64,000 nt of DNA from Cladorhizidae sp. MBARI D1340-BT2 (GCA_028752905.1 JAQNBH010000009.1:46609165-46673164), one strand, 5' to 3'; shown: positions 36,701 through 47,975, counted from the stretch's first letter. Notes: generated by a model from the letters alone, not told the origin. Translations and numbers: made by a program.

Positions 36701-38411
36701 ATCAGTGACCACAGAGAGAGTGGTATCTGCAGCTACATAGGGTGTGATCAGTGACCACAGAGAGAGTGGTATCTGCAGCTACATAGGGTGTGATCAGTGA
36801 CCACAGAGAGAGTGGTATCTGCAGCTACATAGGTTGTGATCAGTGACCACAGAGAGAGTGGTATCTGCAGCTACATAGGGTGTGATCAGTGACCACAGAG
36901 AGAGTGGTATCTGCAGCTACATAGGTTGTGATCAGTGACCACAGAGAGAGTGGTATCTGCAGCTACATAGGGTGTGATCAGTGACCACAGAGAGAGTGGT
37001 ATCTGCAGCTACATAGGTTGTGATCAGTGACCACAGAGAGAGTGGTATCTGCAGCTACATAGGGTGTGATCAGTGACCACAGAGAGAGTGGTATCTGCAG
37101 CTACATAGGGTGTGATCAGTGACCACAGAGAGAGTGGTATCTGCAGCTACATAGGGTGTGATCAGTGACCACAGAGAGAGTGGTATCTGCAGCTACATAG
37201 GGTGTGATCAGTGACCACAGAGAGAGTGGTATCTGCAGCTACATAGGGTGTGATCAGTGACCACAGAGAGAGTGGTATCTGCAGCTACATAGGGTGTGAT
37301 CAGTGACCACAGAGAGAGTGGTATCTGCAGCTACATAGGGTGTGATCAGTGACCACAGAGAGAGTGGTATCTGCAGCTACATAGGGTGTGATCAGTGACC
37401 ACAGAGAGAGTGGTATCTGCAGCTACATAGGTTGTGATCAGTGACCACAGAGAGAGTGGTATCTGCAGCTACATAGGTTGTGATCAGTGACCACAGAGAG
37501 AGTGGTATCTGCAGCTACATAGGGTGTGATCAGTGACCACAGAGAGAGTGGTATCTGCAGCTACATAGGTTGTGATCAGTGACCACAGAGTGAGTGGTAT
37601 CTGCAGCTACATAGGTTGTGATCAGTGACCACAGAGAGAGTGGTATCTGCAGCTACATAGAGTGTGATCAGTGACCACAGAGAGAGTGGTATCTGCAGCT
37701 ACATAGGTTGTGATCAGTGACCACAGAGAGAGTGGTATCTGCAGCTACATAGGTTGTGATCAGTGACCACAGAGTGGTATCTGCAGCTACATAGGTTGTG
37801 ATCAGTGACCACAGAGTGAGTGGTATCTGCAGCTACATAGGGTGTGATCAGTGACCACAGAGAGAGTGGTATCTGCAGCTACATAGGTTGTGATCAGTGA
37901 CCACAGAGAGAGTGGTATCTGCAGCTACATAGGGTGTGATCAGTGACCACAGAGAGAGTGGTATCTGCAGCTACATAGGTTGTGATCAGTGACCACAGAG
38001 AGAGTGGTATCTGCAGCTACATAGGTTGTGATCAGTGACCACAGAGAGAGTGGTATCTGCAGCTACATAGGGTGTGATCAGTGATCAGTGACCACAGAGA
38101 GAGTGGTATCTGCAGCTACATAGGTTGTGATCAGTGACCACAGAGTGAGTGGTATCTGCAGCTACATAGGGTGTGATAAGTGACCACAGAGTGAGTGGTA
38201 TCTGCAGCTACATAGGGTGTGATCAGTGACCACAGAGAGAGTGGTATCTGCAGCTACATAGGTTGTGATCAGTGACCACAGAGAGAGTGGTATCTGCAGC
38301 TACATAGGGTGTGATCAGTGACCACAGAGAGAGTGGTATCTGCAGCTACATAGGTTGTGATCAGTGACCACAGAGAGAGTGGTATCTGCAGCTACATAGG
38401 TTGTGATCAGT
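33790..38411. repeat. Large minisatellite, 46-bp unit, about 100 copies
   Basis: 46-bp units contain GTGGTATCTGCAGCTACATA and GTGATCAGTGACCACAGAG. A 42-bp form lacks one AGAG. The main polymorphism is AGGTTGTG/AGGGTGTG, with AGAG/TGAG second. Multi-unit patterns recur (for example units with the short form followed by TGAG units near 34,920-35,030, 36,250-36,350 and 37,765-37,830), indicating block duplications of about 1.3-1.5 kb. It ends abruptly at a transposon. Confidence 0.97.
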
Positions 38412-40142
38412 GAAAGACTGAAGCCATCAAAACTTGCAACCCATCTGCTGAAATGTCATCCTGACCTCCACAAAGACCTAGTCTACTTCGAACACAGGAG
38501 AAGCAGTTGAAGGATATTCAATTTGGAAACACAGGCACTCAACAAAATCTTCTTGCTGCTCTTGAAGCTTCCTGTGAGGTGGCCTACAAAGTTGCTCAGA
38601 GCAGAAGGGGCACATGATTGCCGAAAATCTAATCATGTCATATGCACGAGTGATGGTCTCCAATGCCTGCACGGTGAAGAGGAGGCTAAGATACTCAGTT
38701 CTATATCAGTTTCAAACAACACAATTCGACGTCATGGCTGTGGATATACTGGCACAAGTAGTGGAAGAAGTCAAGACCAGTCCACACGACATATTTTCTC
38801 TGCAATTGGACGAGTAGGAGGATGTCAGCAGCTGTGCTATTTTACTGGATTATATTCACCGCTCGGCTGTAAAGGAAGAGTTTTTCCTGTGAGAGTCAGG
38901 CTATGACGGCTAAAGGAGAGGATGTGTTCAACACAGTGTCTTCCTTACAAAAATGGGCTGGCTTGGAACAATGTTCAATAGTCTGTTGATCTGCTCTGAT
39001 GGGTGGTAATTGCAGGTTCAGAGGATTTGTTCAAAGGAAAAATGCAGCTATCACTGTTGACCATTGCAGCATTCACCGATATACACTTGCGTCCAAGACG
39101 CTCCCAGATGCCTTGAAAGCTTGTACTTGCCACCTTGTTAATGTTGTTCACTTCATAAAGACCAAAGACTTCAACAGCCGTGTGTTTAAAGAATTGTGCA
39201 AAGAGATGGCGAGAAGTATGAAGTGCTATGTCCACACTGGAGTAAGGCCAGGCAAGGTTGTGAATCGCGTGATTGAGCTTCGGGAGGCAGTGCAAGCAAA
39301 AAGTATCAACGCCACTTTTCTGACCATGAATGGCTTTTCCGTCTGTGCTATTTGGGCGACATCTTCAATGAACTCAAAAGAGGAAACTTAGCACTTCAAG
39401 GAAGGAATCATCGATGCAAAACAAGCTGATAAAAGCAGAAAGGTAAAGTTGTGGAACAAGAGAGTTGCAGAGGGCATGGTGGCACAGTTCCCCACACTCG
39501 ACAAATTTGTGATGAAAGCAAGGATGGTCAAGATATCCTAGACAATTTGAAAGCAGACATCCAGGCCCACTTGATGAATTGGTCAGAAAGATGGAGGAAT
39601 ACTTCCCTGATCTGTACATCTTTTGCCTTCAGTGGTGAGCAGCCTTTTGTGGCCTATGAGGATGAGGTCGATGAAGATGACTTTCCAGCAAAAGAGGAGT
39701 GGACAACTCTGAGAGAGCATGAGGCTTGGAAGCTGGAATTCCAGAACAAGGACCTGGAAAGCTTCTGGATAGTCCGGCTAAATGACACACCAACCTTGAC
39801 GAGACAGGCTCTAAAGATCCTGACTTCCTTTTCGACCACTTACCAATGTGAGCAAGGCTTTTCCATCAGCATGGGAATGAAAACCAAGAAACGGAACAGG
39901 CTGGAGGTGTCAAATGATGCAAGAATTGCTCTCAGTTCTGCAAAACCACGCATGGAATACTTGCCCAAGCACAAGCATATCCCATGGACTTGATTTGTTT
40001 TGCAATGACCAACTAACTTACGAACTACTAATACTTACTAACACACTCATCAAGTAAAACCTGTTTTATTATTGGTATGGGTAATGGAACAGGGAGGCTA
40101 GGGCAATTTGGGCAATGCTTACAAAAAGGTTGGAAACCACAC
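38412..40142 (+). pseudogene. hAT transposase pseudogene, ZBED5-like, 5'-truncated
   Basis: A decayed hAT transposase. It starts inside a BED zinc finger (LKPSKLATHLLKCHPDLHKD), directly at the array edge. Order along the element: NSACTVKRR-like region, SPHDIFSLQLDE followed by a stop where the family has Ser-Thr-Asp, CSDG (second catalytic Asp region), HCSIHRYTLASKTLP, FNSRVFKELCKEM, GDIFNELKRGNLALQG, then the dimerisation domain TTYQCEQGFS with its Glu, and ARIALSSAKPRMEYL near the C-terminus (39,993 stop). There are several frameshifts (near 38,607, 38,990, 39,300, 39,540) and in-frame stops, so no functional product. The 3' end has an hAT-like inverted terminus, AAAAAGGTTGGAAACCAC at about 40,122-40,140. 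No matching 5' terminus is seen. Confidence 0.88.
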
Positions 40143-40930
40143 CTCTAAGCAGGAGGTGAGCACATGACCTGTAGCTCTAAGGAGTAGGTGAGCACATGAC
40201 CTGTAGCTCTAAGCAGGAGGTGAGCACATGACCTGTAGCTCTAAGCAGGAGGTGATCACATGACCTGTAGCTCTAAGGAGTAGGTGAGCACATGACCTGT
40301 AGCTCTAAGCAGGAGGTGAGCACATGACCTGTAGCTCTAAGGAGTAGGTGAGCACATGACCTGTAGCCTCTAAGCAGCAGGTGAGCACATGACCTGTAGC
40401 TCTAAGGAGTAGGTTAGCACATGACCTGTAGCTCTAAGCAGCAGGTGAGCACATGACCTGTAGCTCTAAGCAGCAGGTGAGCACATGACCTGTAGCTCTA
40501 AGCAGGAGGTGAGCACATGACCTGTAGCCTCTAAGCAGGAGGTGAGCACATGACCTGTAGCTCTAAGCAGGAGGTGAGCACATGACCTGTAGCCTCTAAG
40601 CAGGAGGTGAGCACATGACCTGTAGCTCTAAGCAGGAGGTGAGCACATGACCTGTAGCTCTAAGGAGTAGGTGAGCACATGACCTGTAGCCTCTAAGCAG
40701 CAGGTGAGCACATGACCTGTAGCTCTAAGCAGTCGGTGAGCACATGACCTGTAGCTCTAAGCAGGAGGTGAGCACATGACCTGCAGCTCTAAGCAGGAGG
40801 TGAGCACATGACCTGTAGCTCTAAGCAGTAGGTGAGCACATGACCTGTAGCCTCTAAGCAGGAGGTGAGCACATGACCTGCAGCTCTAAGCAGGAGGTGA
40901 GCACATGACCTGTAGCTCTAAGCAGTATAG
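40143..40930. repeat. Minisatellite, 32-bp unit, about 25 copies
   Basis: Units of 32 bp contain GTGAGCACATGACCTGTAGC and TCTAAGCAGGAG. The array starts at the 3' terminus of the hAT pseudogene with no spacer, so an array touches the element on each side. Variation is GCAGGAG/GGAGTAG/GCAGCAG and CTCTAA/CCTCTAA. Confidence 0.95.
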
Positions 40931-41727
40931 GTGAGCATTTCCTGTGTTTTAACCCTTCCAGCGGCTGAATATTCTACAATGGGTATGCTTTTGAAGAGCA
41001 ACCATATATCAGGTGATAGCTAATGATTGATATGAACATTGTAACAAACTTTTGTTGCTTAGCAACAAACCATATTTCCCACAAAGTGTAAAGGTCTCAT
41101 GCTAAGAGGAGGCCCCTGTATTAGCAGCTATACATGCATAGCTGATGAGTGGAAGAGCAATGTGATGATTTTGGTTGCTTAGAAATAAACCACATGAATA
41201 TGAATATCATTATAATATGCCAGACTGGCTAATTAGTATTTAATTGAAATCTAGCCGCGTTGGCCATTGAAGTTCTGATGAACAGCAGTTGACCAGGTCC
41301 CATGTGGAACTTGGGAAATCATGATTGCTTAGCAACAAACCACCTAATGTGAATATCATAAATTGAAGATAATGTCGTCTCCTGCCTTGTGTTGCTTCAT
41401 AACGAGTCACGAGGACCGGTGAACCAGCCGCACTATCTGGGCCACTACGGGTCATCAGCATTGACCATTGCTCATCGAACCAAGTCAAAGAATATCTTCA
41501 CCCTAAAGATGAAGTGGGTGGCCAGCAGGGTGGATGGACCGGGAGCAATGCCCCCACTGCAACCACGACTATGTCCATGACGAGCAGGAGTGACCTTGGG
41601 GTCTAGCACACGGGAGGAACATATACAACAGCTATTATACAATAGCACTACTAGAATATGACATACATGTACCTGCAACAGAGCCACCAGTACACATAGT
41701 TGATGACCAGGAGAACTAGCTGTACTG
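40931..41727. other. Intron with three dispersed palindrome-containing repeats
   Basis: Three related segments lie at about 41,040-41,100, 41,165-41,215 and 41,320-41,365. All share TTGCTTAG...AAACCA, and the latter two also share GAATATCAT. The first contains the perfect inverted repeat TTTGTTGCTTAGCAACAAA (41,051-41,069). From 41,580 to 41,727 diverged precursors of the next 53-bp array appear. No confident gene. Confidence 0.65.
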
Positions 41728-43474
41728 CATCCATGACTGTGCCCACAATGAGCAGGAAGAGTTGCCATAGCTACTGACTGCATCCATGACTGTGCCCACA
41801 ATGAGCAGGAAGAGTTGCCATAGCTACTGACTGCATCCATGACTGTGCCCACAATGAGCAGGAAGAGTTGCCATAGCTACTGACTGCATCCATGACTATG
41901 CCCACAATGAGCAGGAAGAGTTGCCATAGCTACTGACTGCATCCATGACTGTGCCCACAATGAGCAGGAAGAGTTGCCATAGCTACTGACTGCATCCATG
42001 ACTGTGCCCACAATGAGCAGGAAGAGTTGCCATAGCTACTGACTGCATCCATGACTATGCCCACAATGAGCAGGAAGGTTTGCCATAGCTACTGACTGCA
42101 TCCATGACTATGCCCACAATGAACAGGAAGAGTTGCCATAGCTACTGACTGCATCCATGACTGTACCCACAATGAGCAGGAAGAGTTGCCATAGCTACTG
42201 ACTGCATCCATGACTATGCCCACAATGAGCAGGAAGAGTTGCCATAGCTACTGACTGCATCCATGACTGTACCCACAATGAGCAGGAAGAGTTGCCATAG
42301 CTACTGACTGCATCCATGACTGTGCCCACAATGAGCAGGACGAGTTGCCATAGCTACTGACTGCATCCATGACTGTACCCACAATGAGCAGGAAGAGTTG
42401 CCATAGCTACTGACTGCATCCATGACTGTACCCACAATGAGCAGGAAGAGTTACCATAGCTACTGACTGCATCCATGACTATACCCACAATGAGCAGGAA
42501 GAGTTGCCATAGCTACTGACTGCATCCATGACTATACCCACAATGAGCAGGAAGAGTTGCCATAGCTACTGACTGCATCCATGACTGTACCCACAATGAG
42601 CAGGAAGAGTTGCCATAGCTACTGACTGCATCCAAGGCTATGCCCACAATGAACAGGAAGAGTTGCCATAGCTACTGACTGCATCCATGACTGTGCCCAC
42701 AATGAGCAGGAAGAGTTGCCATAGCTACTGACTGCATCCATGACTGTACCCACAATGAGCAGGAAGAGTTGCCATAGCTACTGACTGCATCCATGACTAT
42801 GCCCACAATGAGCAGGAAGAGTTGCCATAGCTACTGACTGCATCCATGACTATGCCCACAATGAGCAGGAAGAGTTGCCATAGCTACTGACTGCATCCAT
42901 GACTATGCCCACAATGAGCAGGAAGAGTTGCCATAGCTACTGACTGCATCCATGACTGTGCCCACAATGAGCAGGAAGAGTTGCCATAGCTACTGACTGC
43001 ATCCATGACTGTACCCACAATGAGCAGGAAGAGTTGCCATAGCTACTGACTGCATCCATGACTGTACCCACAATGAGCAGGAAGAGTTGCCATAGCTACT
43101 GACTGCATCCATGACTATGCCCACAATGAGCAGGAAGAGTTGCCATAGCTACTGACTGCATCCATGACTGTGCCCACAATGAGCAGGAAGAGTTGCCATA
43201 GCTACTGACTGCATCCATGACTATGCCCACAATGAGCAGGAAGAGTTGCCATAGCTACTGACTGCATCCATGACTGTGCCCACAATGAGCAGGAAGAGTT
43301 GCCATAGCTACTGACTGCATCCATGACTATGCCCACAATGAGCAGGAAGAGTTGCCATAGCTACTGACTGCATCCATGACTATGCCCACAATGAGCAGGA
43401 AGAGTTGCCATAGCTACTGACTGCATCCATGACTATGCCCACAATGAGCAGGGAGAGTTGCCATAGCTACTGAT
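41728..43474. repeat. Minisatellite, 53-bp unit, about 33 copies
   Basis: 53-bp units contain GCATCCATGACTGTGCCCAC and AGGAAGAGTTGCCATAGC. The TGTGCC/TATGCC/TGTACC/TATACC site varies. A diverged single copy (CATGACGAGCAGGAGT) at 41,573-41,592 lies outside the array and may mark the sequence from which it grew. Confidence 0.96.
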
Positions 43475-43673
43475 AGAGTAATTTGCTGGAGAAACTATAT
43501 GCCTATCATTTGATTGCACAACCTAATCCCAAGAAACTACCAGGATAACCCCGGGGGTGGGGGAGGTGGAGTCTAGTGGTAGTATTATGCTGGCTTTATG
43601 CTATGTATAACTATATGCGTGCTTAACATCTCTTCGTCAGTACCTTTCTCTGAGGAAGTCCAGCTGATTCTCA
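43475..43673. other. Unique intron sequence
   Basis: Unique sequence with the G-rich patch CCCGGGGGTGGGGGAGG near 43,551. An acceptor-like CTCTTCGTCAG ends at 43,640, but every frame after it soon meets a stop. Confidence 0.4.
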
Positions 43674-43978
43674 ATGCCATCAAATGCTTCACAAGATGGT
43701 GTATGGCAAAGACCAACAACTAGACAGGCAACAGCACTTCTCAAGAGTTATTATTGCATCTCCTTGATTCATTCCCAGGTAAGTAGATGCGCTTTCTCCC
43801 TCATCTGCACTGCTGTCGCTCTCAGAGAGACCAAAATCATCGTGAAAAAAAGGTCAATACTTCATCTCTTCTAGAACAGATTGCCATAACTTTTCGAGAT
43901 ACTGGAAGTAAGATCAGACGTCACATTCCAAAGTTACCCGTAACTCTAGATGTCTTCATGTGTGTGTGTTTACGATAG
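43674..43978 (+). CDS. Possible two-exon small gene, Myb/SANT-like fragment
   Basis: Two pieces, 43,674-43,778 and 43,826-43,978, join in frame across a possible 47-bp intron with a perfect donor (CAG/GTAAGT), a long pyrimidine tract and CTCTCAG. The spliced frame has 85 codons from ATG to TAG, with an in-frame TGA three codons upstream of the ATG. The order of W, TRQATALLKSYY, a basic NHREKKV and SLLEQIAITFRDTG resembles a Myb/SANT-like (trihelix) domain as found in PIF/Harbinger-type proteins, but the third helix is not clear. It sits inside the large TTC28 intron on the same strand, so it could also be a cassette exon pair or a transposon remnant. The function is not known. Confidence 0.3.
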
Positions 43979-44164
43979 AGCAATGCTTTGGGCAAGCTAG
44001 TGCATATTTGAGGCTTTTTACGCGAACAGTGCACCATAAGGCCCTCACACCCTCCCCATGGGAGGGTCAAGGTCTAACCAATGCCTCATTGATCTTCAGG
44101 TTATTTTTATCTCCTCCAAGTTTGCAAATGCCAGGTGTGTGGACGATTTCAACAAAATCTATGC
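43979..44164. other. Unique intron sequence
   Basis: Short unique stretch with no recognised feature. A possible acceptor ATCTTCAGG lies near 44,092. The end (44,130-44,164) grades into the following array. Confidence 0.4.
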
Positions 44165-44960
44165 ACCGAGCGCTTGCTACATGTGCCCAGCCTAATCCCA
44201 GACTACTGAGAACAGCATAGTGGGTGCTTGCTACATGTGCCCAGCCTAATCCTAGACCACTGAGAACAGCATAGTGGGTGCTTGCTACATGTGCCCAGCC
44301 TAATCCCAGACCACTGAGAACAGCATAGTGGGTGCTTGCTACATGTGCCCAGCCTGATCCCAGACCACTTAGAACAGCATAGTGGGTGCTTGCTACATGT
44401 GCCCAGCCTAATCCCAGACCACTGAGAACAGCATAGTGGGTGCTTGCTACATGTGCCCAGCCTAATCCTAGACCACTGAGAACAGCATAGTGGGTGCTTG
44501 CAACATGTGCCCAGCCTAATCCTAGACCACTGAGAACAGCATAGTGGGTGCTTGCTACATGTGCCCAGCCTAATTCTAGACCACTGAGAACAGCATAGTG
44601 GGTGCTTGCTACATGTGCCCAGCCTAATCCTAGACCACTGAGAACAGCATAGTGGGTGCGTGCTACATGTGCCCAGCCTAATCCTAGACCACTGAGAACA
44701 GCATAGTGGGTGCTTGCTACATGTGTCCAGCCTAATCCTAGACCACTGAGAACAGCATAGTGGGTGCTTGCTACATGTGCCCAGCCTAATCCTAGACCAC
44801 TGAGAACAGCATAGTGGGTGCTTGCAACATGTGCCCAGCCTAATCCTAGACCACTGAGAACAGCATAGTGGGTGCTTGCTACATGTGCCCAGCCTAATCC
44901 TAGACCACTGAGAACAGCATAGTGGGTGCTTGCTACATGTGCCCAGCCTAGTGGGTGCTT
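44165..44960. repeat. Minisatellite, 54-bp unit, about 14 copies
   Basis: 54-bp units contain GTGGGTGCTTGCTACATGTG and CCACTGAGAACAGCATA. Since 54 is a multiple of three, the minus strand stays open for 349 codons (18-residue repeat with GWAHVASTHYAVLSGL). That frame has no independent support and is treated as a shadow. Confidence 0.95.
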
Positions 44961-45232
44961 CGTAGAGGGGAGGGCCTTCACTTTATAGTGTGTGTGCGTG
45001 CCTGTGTGTATGTAATATATAATGCATGGTACACACACCAGTGTGATGAGGGAAGCTGGTGTGTGTGTGTGTATGTTGCTCTGCCACCTGTCGCTCTCTC
45101 CGGCCAGCATCAGCAACTTGTATACCTACATACATAATTATATTAATTCTGCCTACTTGGAGGGTGTGGTTTACAGTCATGCTGGCTGCATGAGCGGAGG
45201 AGCTGCTGCTATTGTGTATTTGGTGTTTGTTG

Positions 45233-45352
45233 CATCTCTGTTGTTGTGTTGTTGCTATGTTGTGTTGTTGTTGATGTTGTGTTGTTGTTGTGTTGATGTT
45301 GTTGTGTTGATGTTGTTGTGGTGTTGTGGTGTTGTGGTCTTGGTGTGTGTAG
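45233..45352. repeat. GTT/GTG trinucleotide-like tract at exon E acceptor
   Basis: A low-complexity (GTT)n/(GTG)n tract of about 120 bp runs to the acceptor GTGTGTAG of exon E. There is no ordinary pyrimidine tract, only a U/G-rich one. Confidence 0.85.
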
Positions 45353-45667
45353 GTCGGTAATTCCCTGAAGCGTATAGCTCAAGCGGATAGCTTGGCTGAG
45401 CCCAAGTACACTTCCCAACAGACTGTCGAGGGGAAGATGGTGCGCATCCAGGGCTGGGAAGACGTGCTCTCCTACACTGGCTTCCACTTCATCGGTTCCA
45501 TGAAGGATGTGCCAGCTACCATCGTCTTCCCCGAGCATGATGACTCGGGTCTGCAGCGGAGGGCTCTCCGATACTTGGAGGCATTGCTGGGTCTTCCTCA
45601 GACTTGTCTCCATGCGCTAGCCACGCTCAGCAGACGACCGCAGGTGGCCGCACCTCTCTTCAGTGCG
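45353..45667 (+). CDS. TTC28: TTC28-like exon E: post-CHAT conserved domain
   Basis: This exon encodes residues 1683-1787, phase 0 at both ends. The motifs YTSQQTVEGK, GWEDVLSYTGFHF, LPQTCLHAL and the two-helix pattern match the TTC28 region after CHAT (YTSQQSVENK, GWQALLTAVGFRL, LPNPALQAL). The YTSQQ block is close to diagnostic for TTC28 against other TPR-CHAT proteins. Donor GTGAGT at 45,668 is strong. About 14 residues found in vertebrates between exons E and F are missing, and the short intron shows no microexon to supply them. Confidence 0.9.
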
Positions 45668-45969
45668 GTGAGTAGCGGCCGTGTGCATGTGCTCATGTGT
45701 TCTGACCTCTGGCATGTGCTCCCTCTCTCTCTTGGTGCATGTGCTCATGTGTGCTGACCTCTGACCTCTGTCATGTGCTCTCTCTTGGTGCATGTGCTCG
45801 TGCGTGCTGACCTATGACCTCTGTCGTGTGCTCCCTCTCTCTCTTGGTGCATGTGCTCATGTGTCTGACCTATGACCTCTGTCGTGTGCTCTCTCTCTTG
45901 GTGCATGTGCTCATGTGTGCTGACCTCTGACCTCTGTCATGTGCTCCCTCTCTCTTACGTTTGTTACAG
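45668..45969. repeat. Short intron filled by about five copies of a 50-60-bp repeat
   Basis: The 302-bp intron between exons E and F consists of repeated GTGCATGTGCTCATGTG, TGACCTCTGACCTCTGTC and CTCCCTCTCTCT blocks. The pyrimidine runs inside each copy resemble the one before the real acceptor (GTTTGTTACAG, ending at 45,969). Confidence 0.88.
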
Positions 45970-46204
45970 CTCCAGAGTGCAAAGGTGTCCATGGAGAGTG
46001 CTGATGGCTTTGAACGCGGTGTTCACATCAGACTTGATAAGGATGTGTGGACGGAGACTGGCTGCAAGGAATTCTTCCTTAAGTTGAACTTTGAACTGAC
46101 TCAGCAGGAGCCCAACGGTCCTTGGGTGACGATGTCAGCGCCTGTGGTCAAACTCGACCGAAAAATGCTACACTTTGCCACTACAGCCATCACTGCAGTG
46201 TTTG
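45970..46204 (+). CDS. TTC28: TTC28-like exon F: post-CHAT conserved domain, second half
   Basis: This exon encodes residues 1788-1865 and one base of codon 1866. It starts LQSAKVSMESADGFERGVHI and includes CKEFFLKLNFEL and KMLHFATTAITAVF. These correspond to the CHEFLAALGFDL and RTVHFALQSLLSLF segments of vertebrate TTC28. Acceptor GTTACAG and donor G/GTGAGC at 46,205. If the intron were retained, translation would stop at TAG (46,225) after seven codons. The next exon must begin in phase 1. Confidence 0.9.
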
Positions 46205-46235
46205 GTGAGCATGCACTGACTACATAGACCTCCTC

Positions 46236-47975
46236 CCCTCAGTTGCTCTAGCTCTAGTGAATATCTACACACAGTGTGCTGGTACCCAGACACTGTCTCC
46301 CTCAGTTGCTCTAGCTCTAGTGAATATCTACATACAGTGTGCTGGTACCCAGACACTGTCTCCCTCAGTTGCTCTAGCTCTAGTGAATATCTACATACAG
46401 TGTGCTGGTACCCAGACACTGGCTAACTCTCCCTCAGTTGCTCTAGCTCTAGTGAATATCTACATACAGTGTGCTGGTACCCAGACACTGGCTAACTCTC
46501 CCTCAGTTGCTCTAGTTCTAGTGAATATCTACATACAGTGTGCTGGTACCCAGACACTGGCTAACTCTCCCTCAGTTACTCTAGCTCTAGTGAATATCTA
46601 CATACAGTGTGCTGGTACCCAGACACTGTCTCCCTCAGTTGCTCTAGCTCTAGTGAATATCTACATACAGTGTGCTGGTACCCAGACACTGGCTAACTCT
46701 CCCTCAGTTGCTCTAGCTCTAGTGAATATCTACATACAGTGTGCTGGTACCCAGACACTGGCTAACTCTCCCTCAGTTACTCTAGCTCTAGTGAATATCT
46801 ACATACAGTGTGCTGGTACCCAGACACTGGCTAACTCTCCCTCAGTTGCTCTAGCTCTAGTGAATATCTACATACAGTGTGCTGGTACCCAGACACTGGC
46901 TCCCTCAGTTGCTCTAGCTCTAGTGAATATCTACATACAGTGTGCTGGTACCCAGACACTGTCTCCCTCAGTTGCTCTAGCTCTAGTGAATATCTACATA
47001 CAGTGTGCTGGTACCCAGACACTGGCTCCCTCAGTTGCTCTAGCTCTAGTGAATATCTACATACAGTGTGCTGGTACCCAGACACTGGCTCCCTCAGTTG
47101 CTCTAGCTCTAGTGAATATCTACATACAGTGTGCTGGTACCCAGACACTGGCTAACTCTCCCTCAGTTGCTCTAGCTCTAGTGAATATCTACATACAGTG
47201 TGCTGGTACCCAGACACTGGCTAACTCTCCCCTCAGTTGCTCTAGCTCTAGTGAATATCTACATACAGTGTGCTGGTACCCAGACACTGGCTAACTCTCC
47301 CTCAGTTACTCTAGCTCTAGTGAATATCTACATACAGTGTGCTGGTACCCAGACACTGGCTAACTCTCCCCCAGTTGCTCTAGCTCTAGTGAATATATAC
47401 ATACAGTGTGCTGGTACCCAGACACTGGCTAACTCTCCCCTCAGTTGCTCTAGCTCTAGTGAATATCTACATACAGTGTGCTGGTACCCAGACACTGTCT
47501 CCCTCAGTTGCTCTAGCTCTAGTGAATATCTACATACAGTGTGCTGGTACCCAGACACTGGCTCCCTCAGTTGCTCTAGCTCTAGTGAATATCTACATAC
47601 AGTGTGCTGGTACCCAGACACTGGCTAACTCTCCCTCAGTTGCTCTAGCTCTAGTGAATATCTGCATACAGTGTGCTGGTACCCAGACACTGTCTCCCTC
47701 AGTTGCTCTAGCTCTAGTGAATATCTACATACAGTGTGCTGGTACCCAGACACTGTCTCCCTCAGTTGCTCTAGCTCTAGTGAATATCTACATACAGTGT
47801 GCTGGTACCCAGACACTGGCTAACTCTCCCTCAGTTGCTCTAGCTCTAGTGAATATCTACACACAGTGTGCTGGTACCCAGACACTGGCTCCCTCAGTTG
47901 CTCTAGCTCTAGTGAATATCTACATACATGTACAGTGTGCTGGTACCCAGACACTGGCTAACTCCCTCTATGTCT
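46236..47975. repeat. Minisatellite, 63/69-bp unit, about 26 copies, acceptor-like
   Basis: Units of 63 or 69 bp contain TTGCTCTAGCTCTAGTGAAT and GTGCTGGTACCCAGACACTG. The longer form adds GCTAAC. Each unit carries a branch-point-like CTAACT, a pyrimidine tract and CCTCAG, the layout of a 3' splice site. Both lengths are multiples of three, so the plus frame is open for 346 codons (46,257-47,294). Confidence 0.96.

Noticed and set aside
44067..45116. 349-codon minus-strand frame with repeat GWAHVASTHYAVLSGL
   Set aside because: 54-bp repeat shadow. It also overlaps a low-complexity region at its start.
45668..45969. Search for a microexon supplying the 14 residues missing between exons E and F
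   Set aside because: The intron is a simple repeat, and no AG...GT segment encodes a fitting sequence. The segment is probably absent in this gene.
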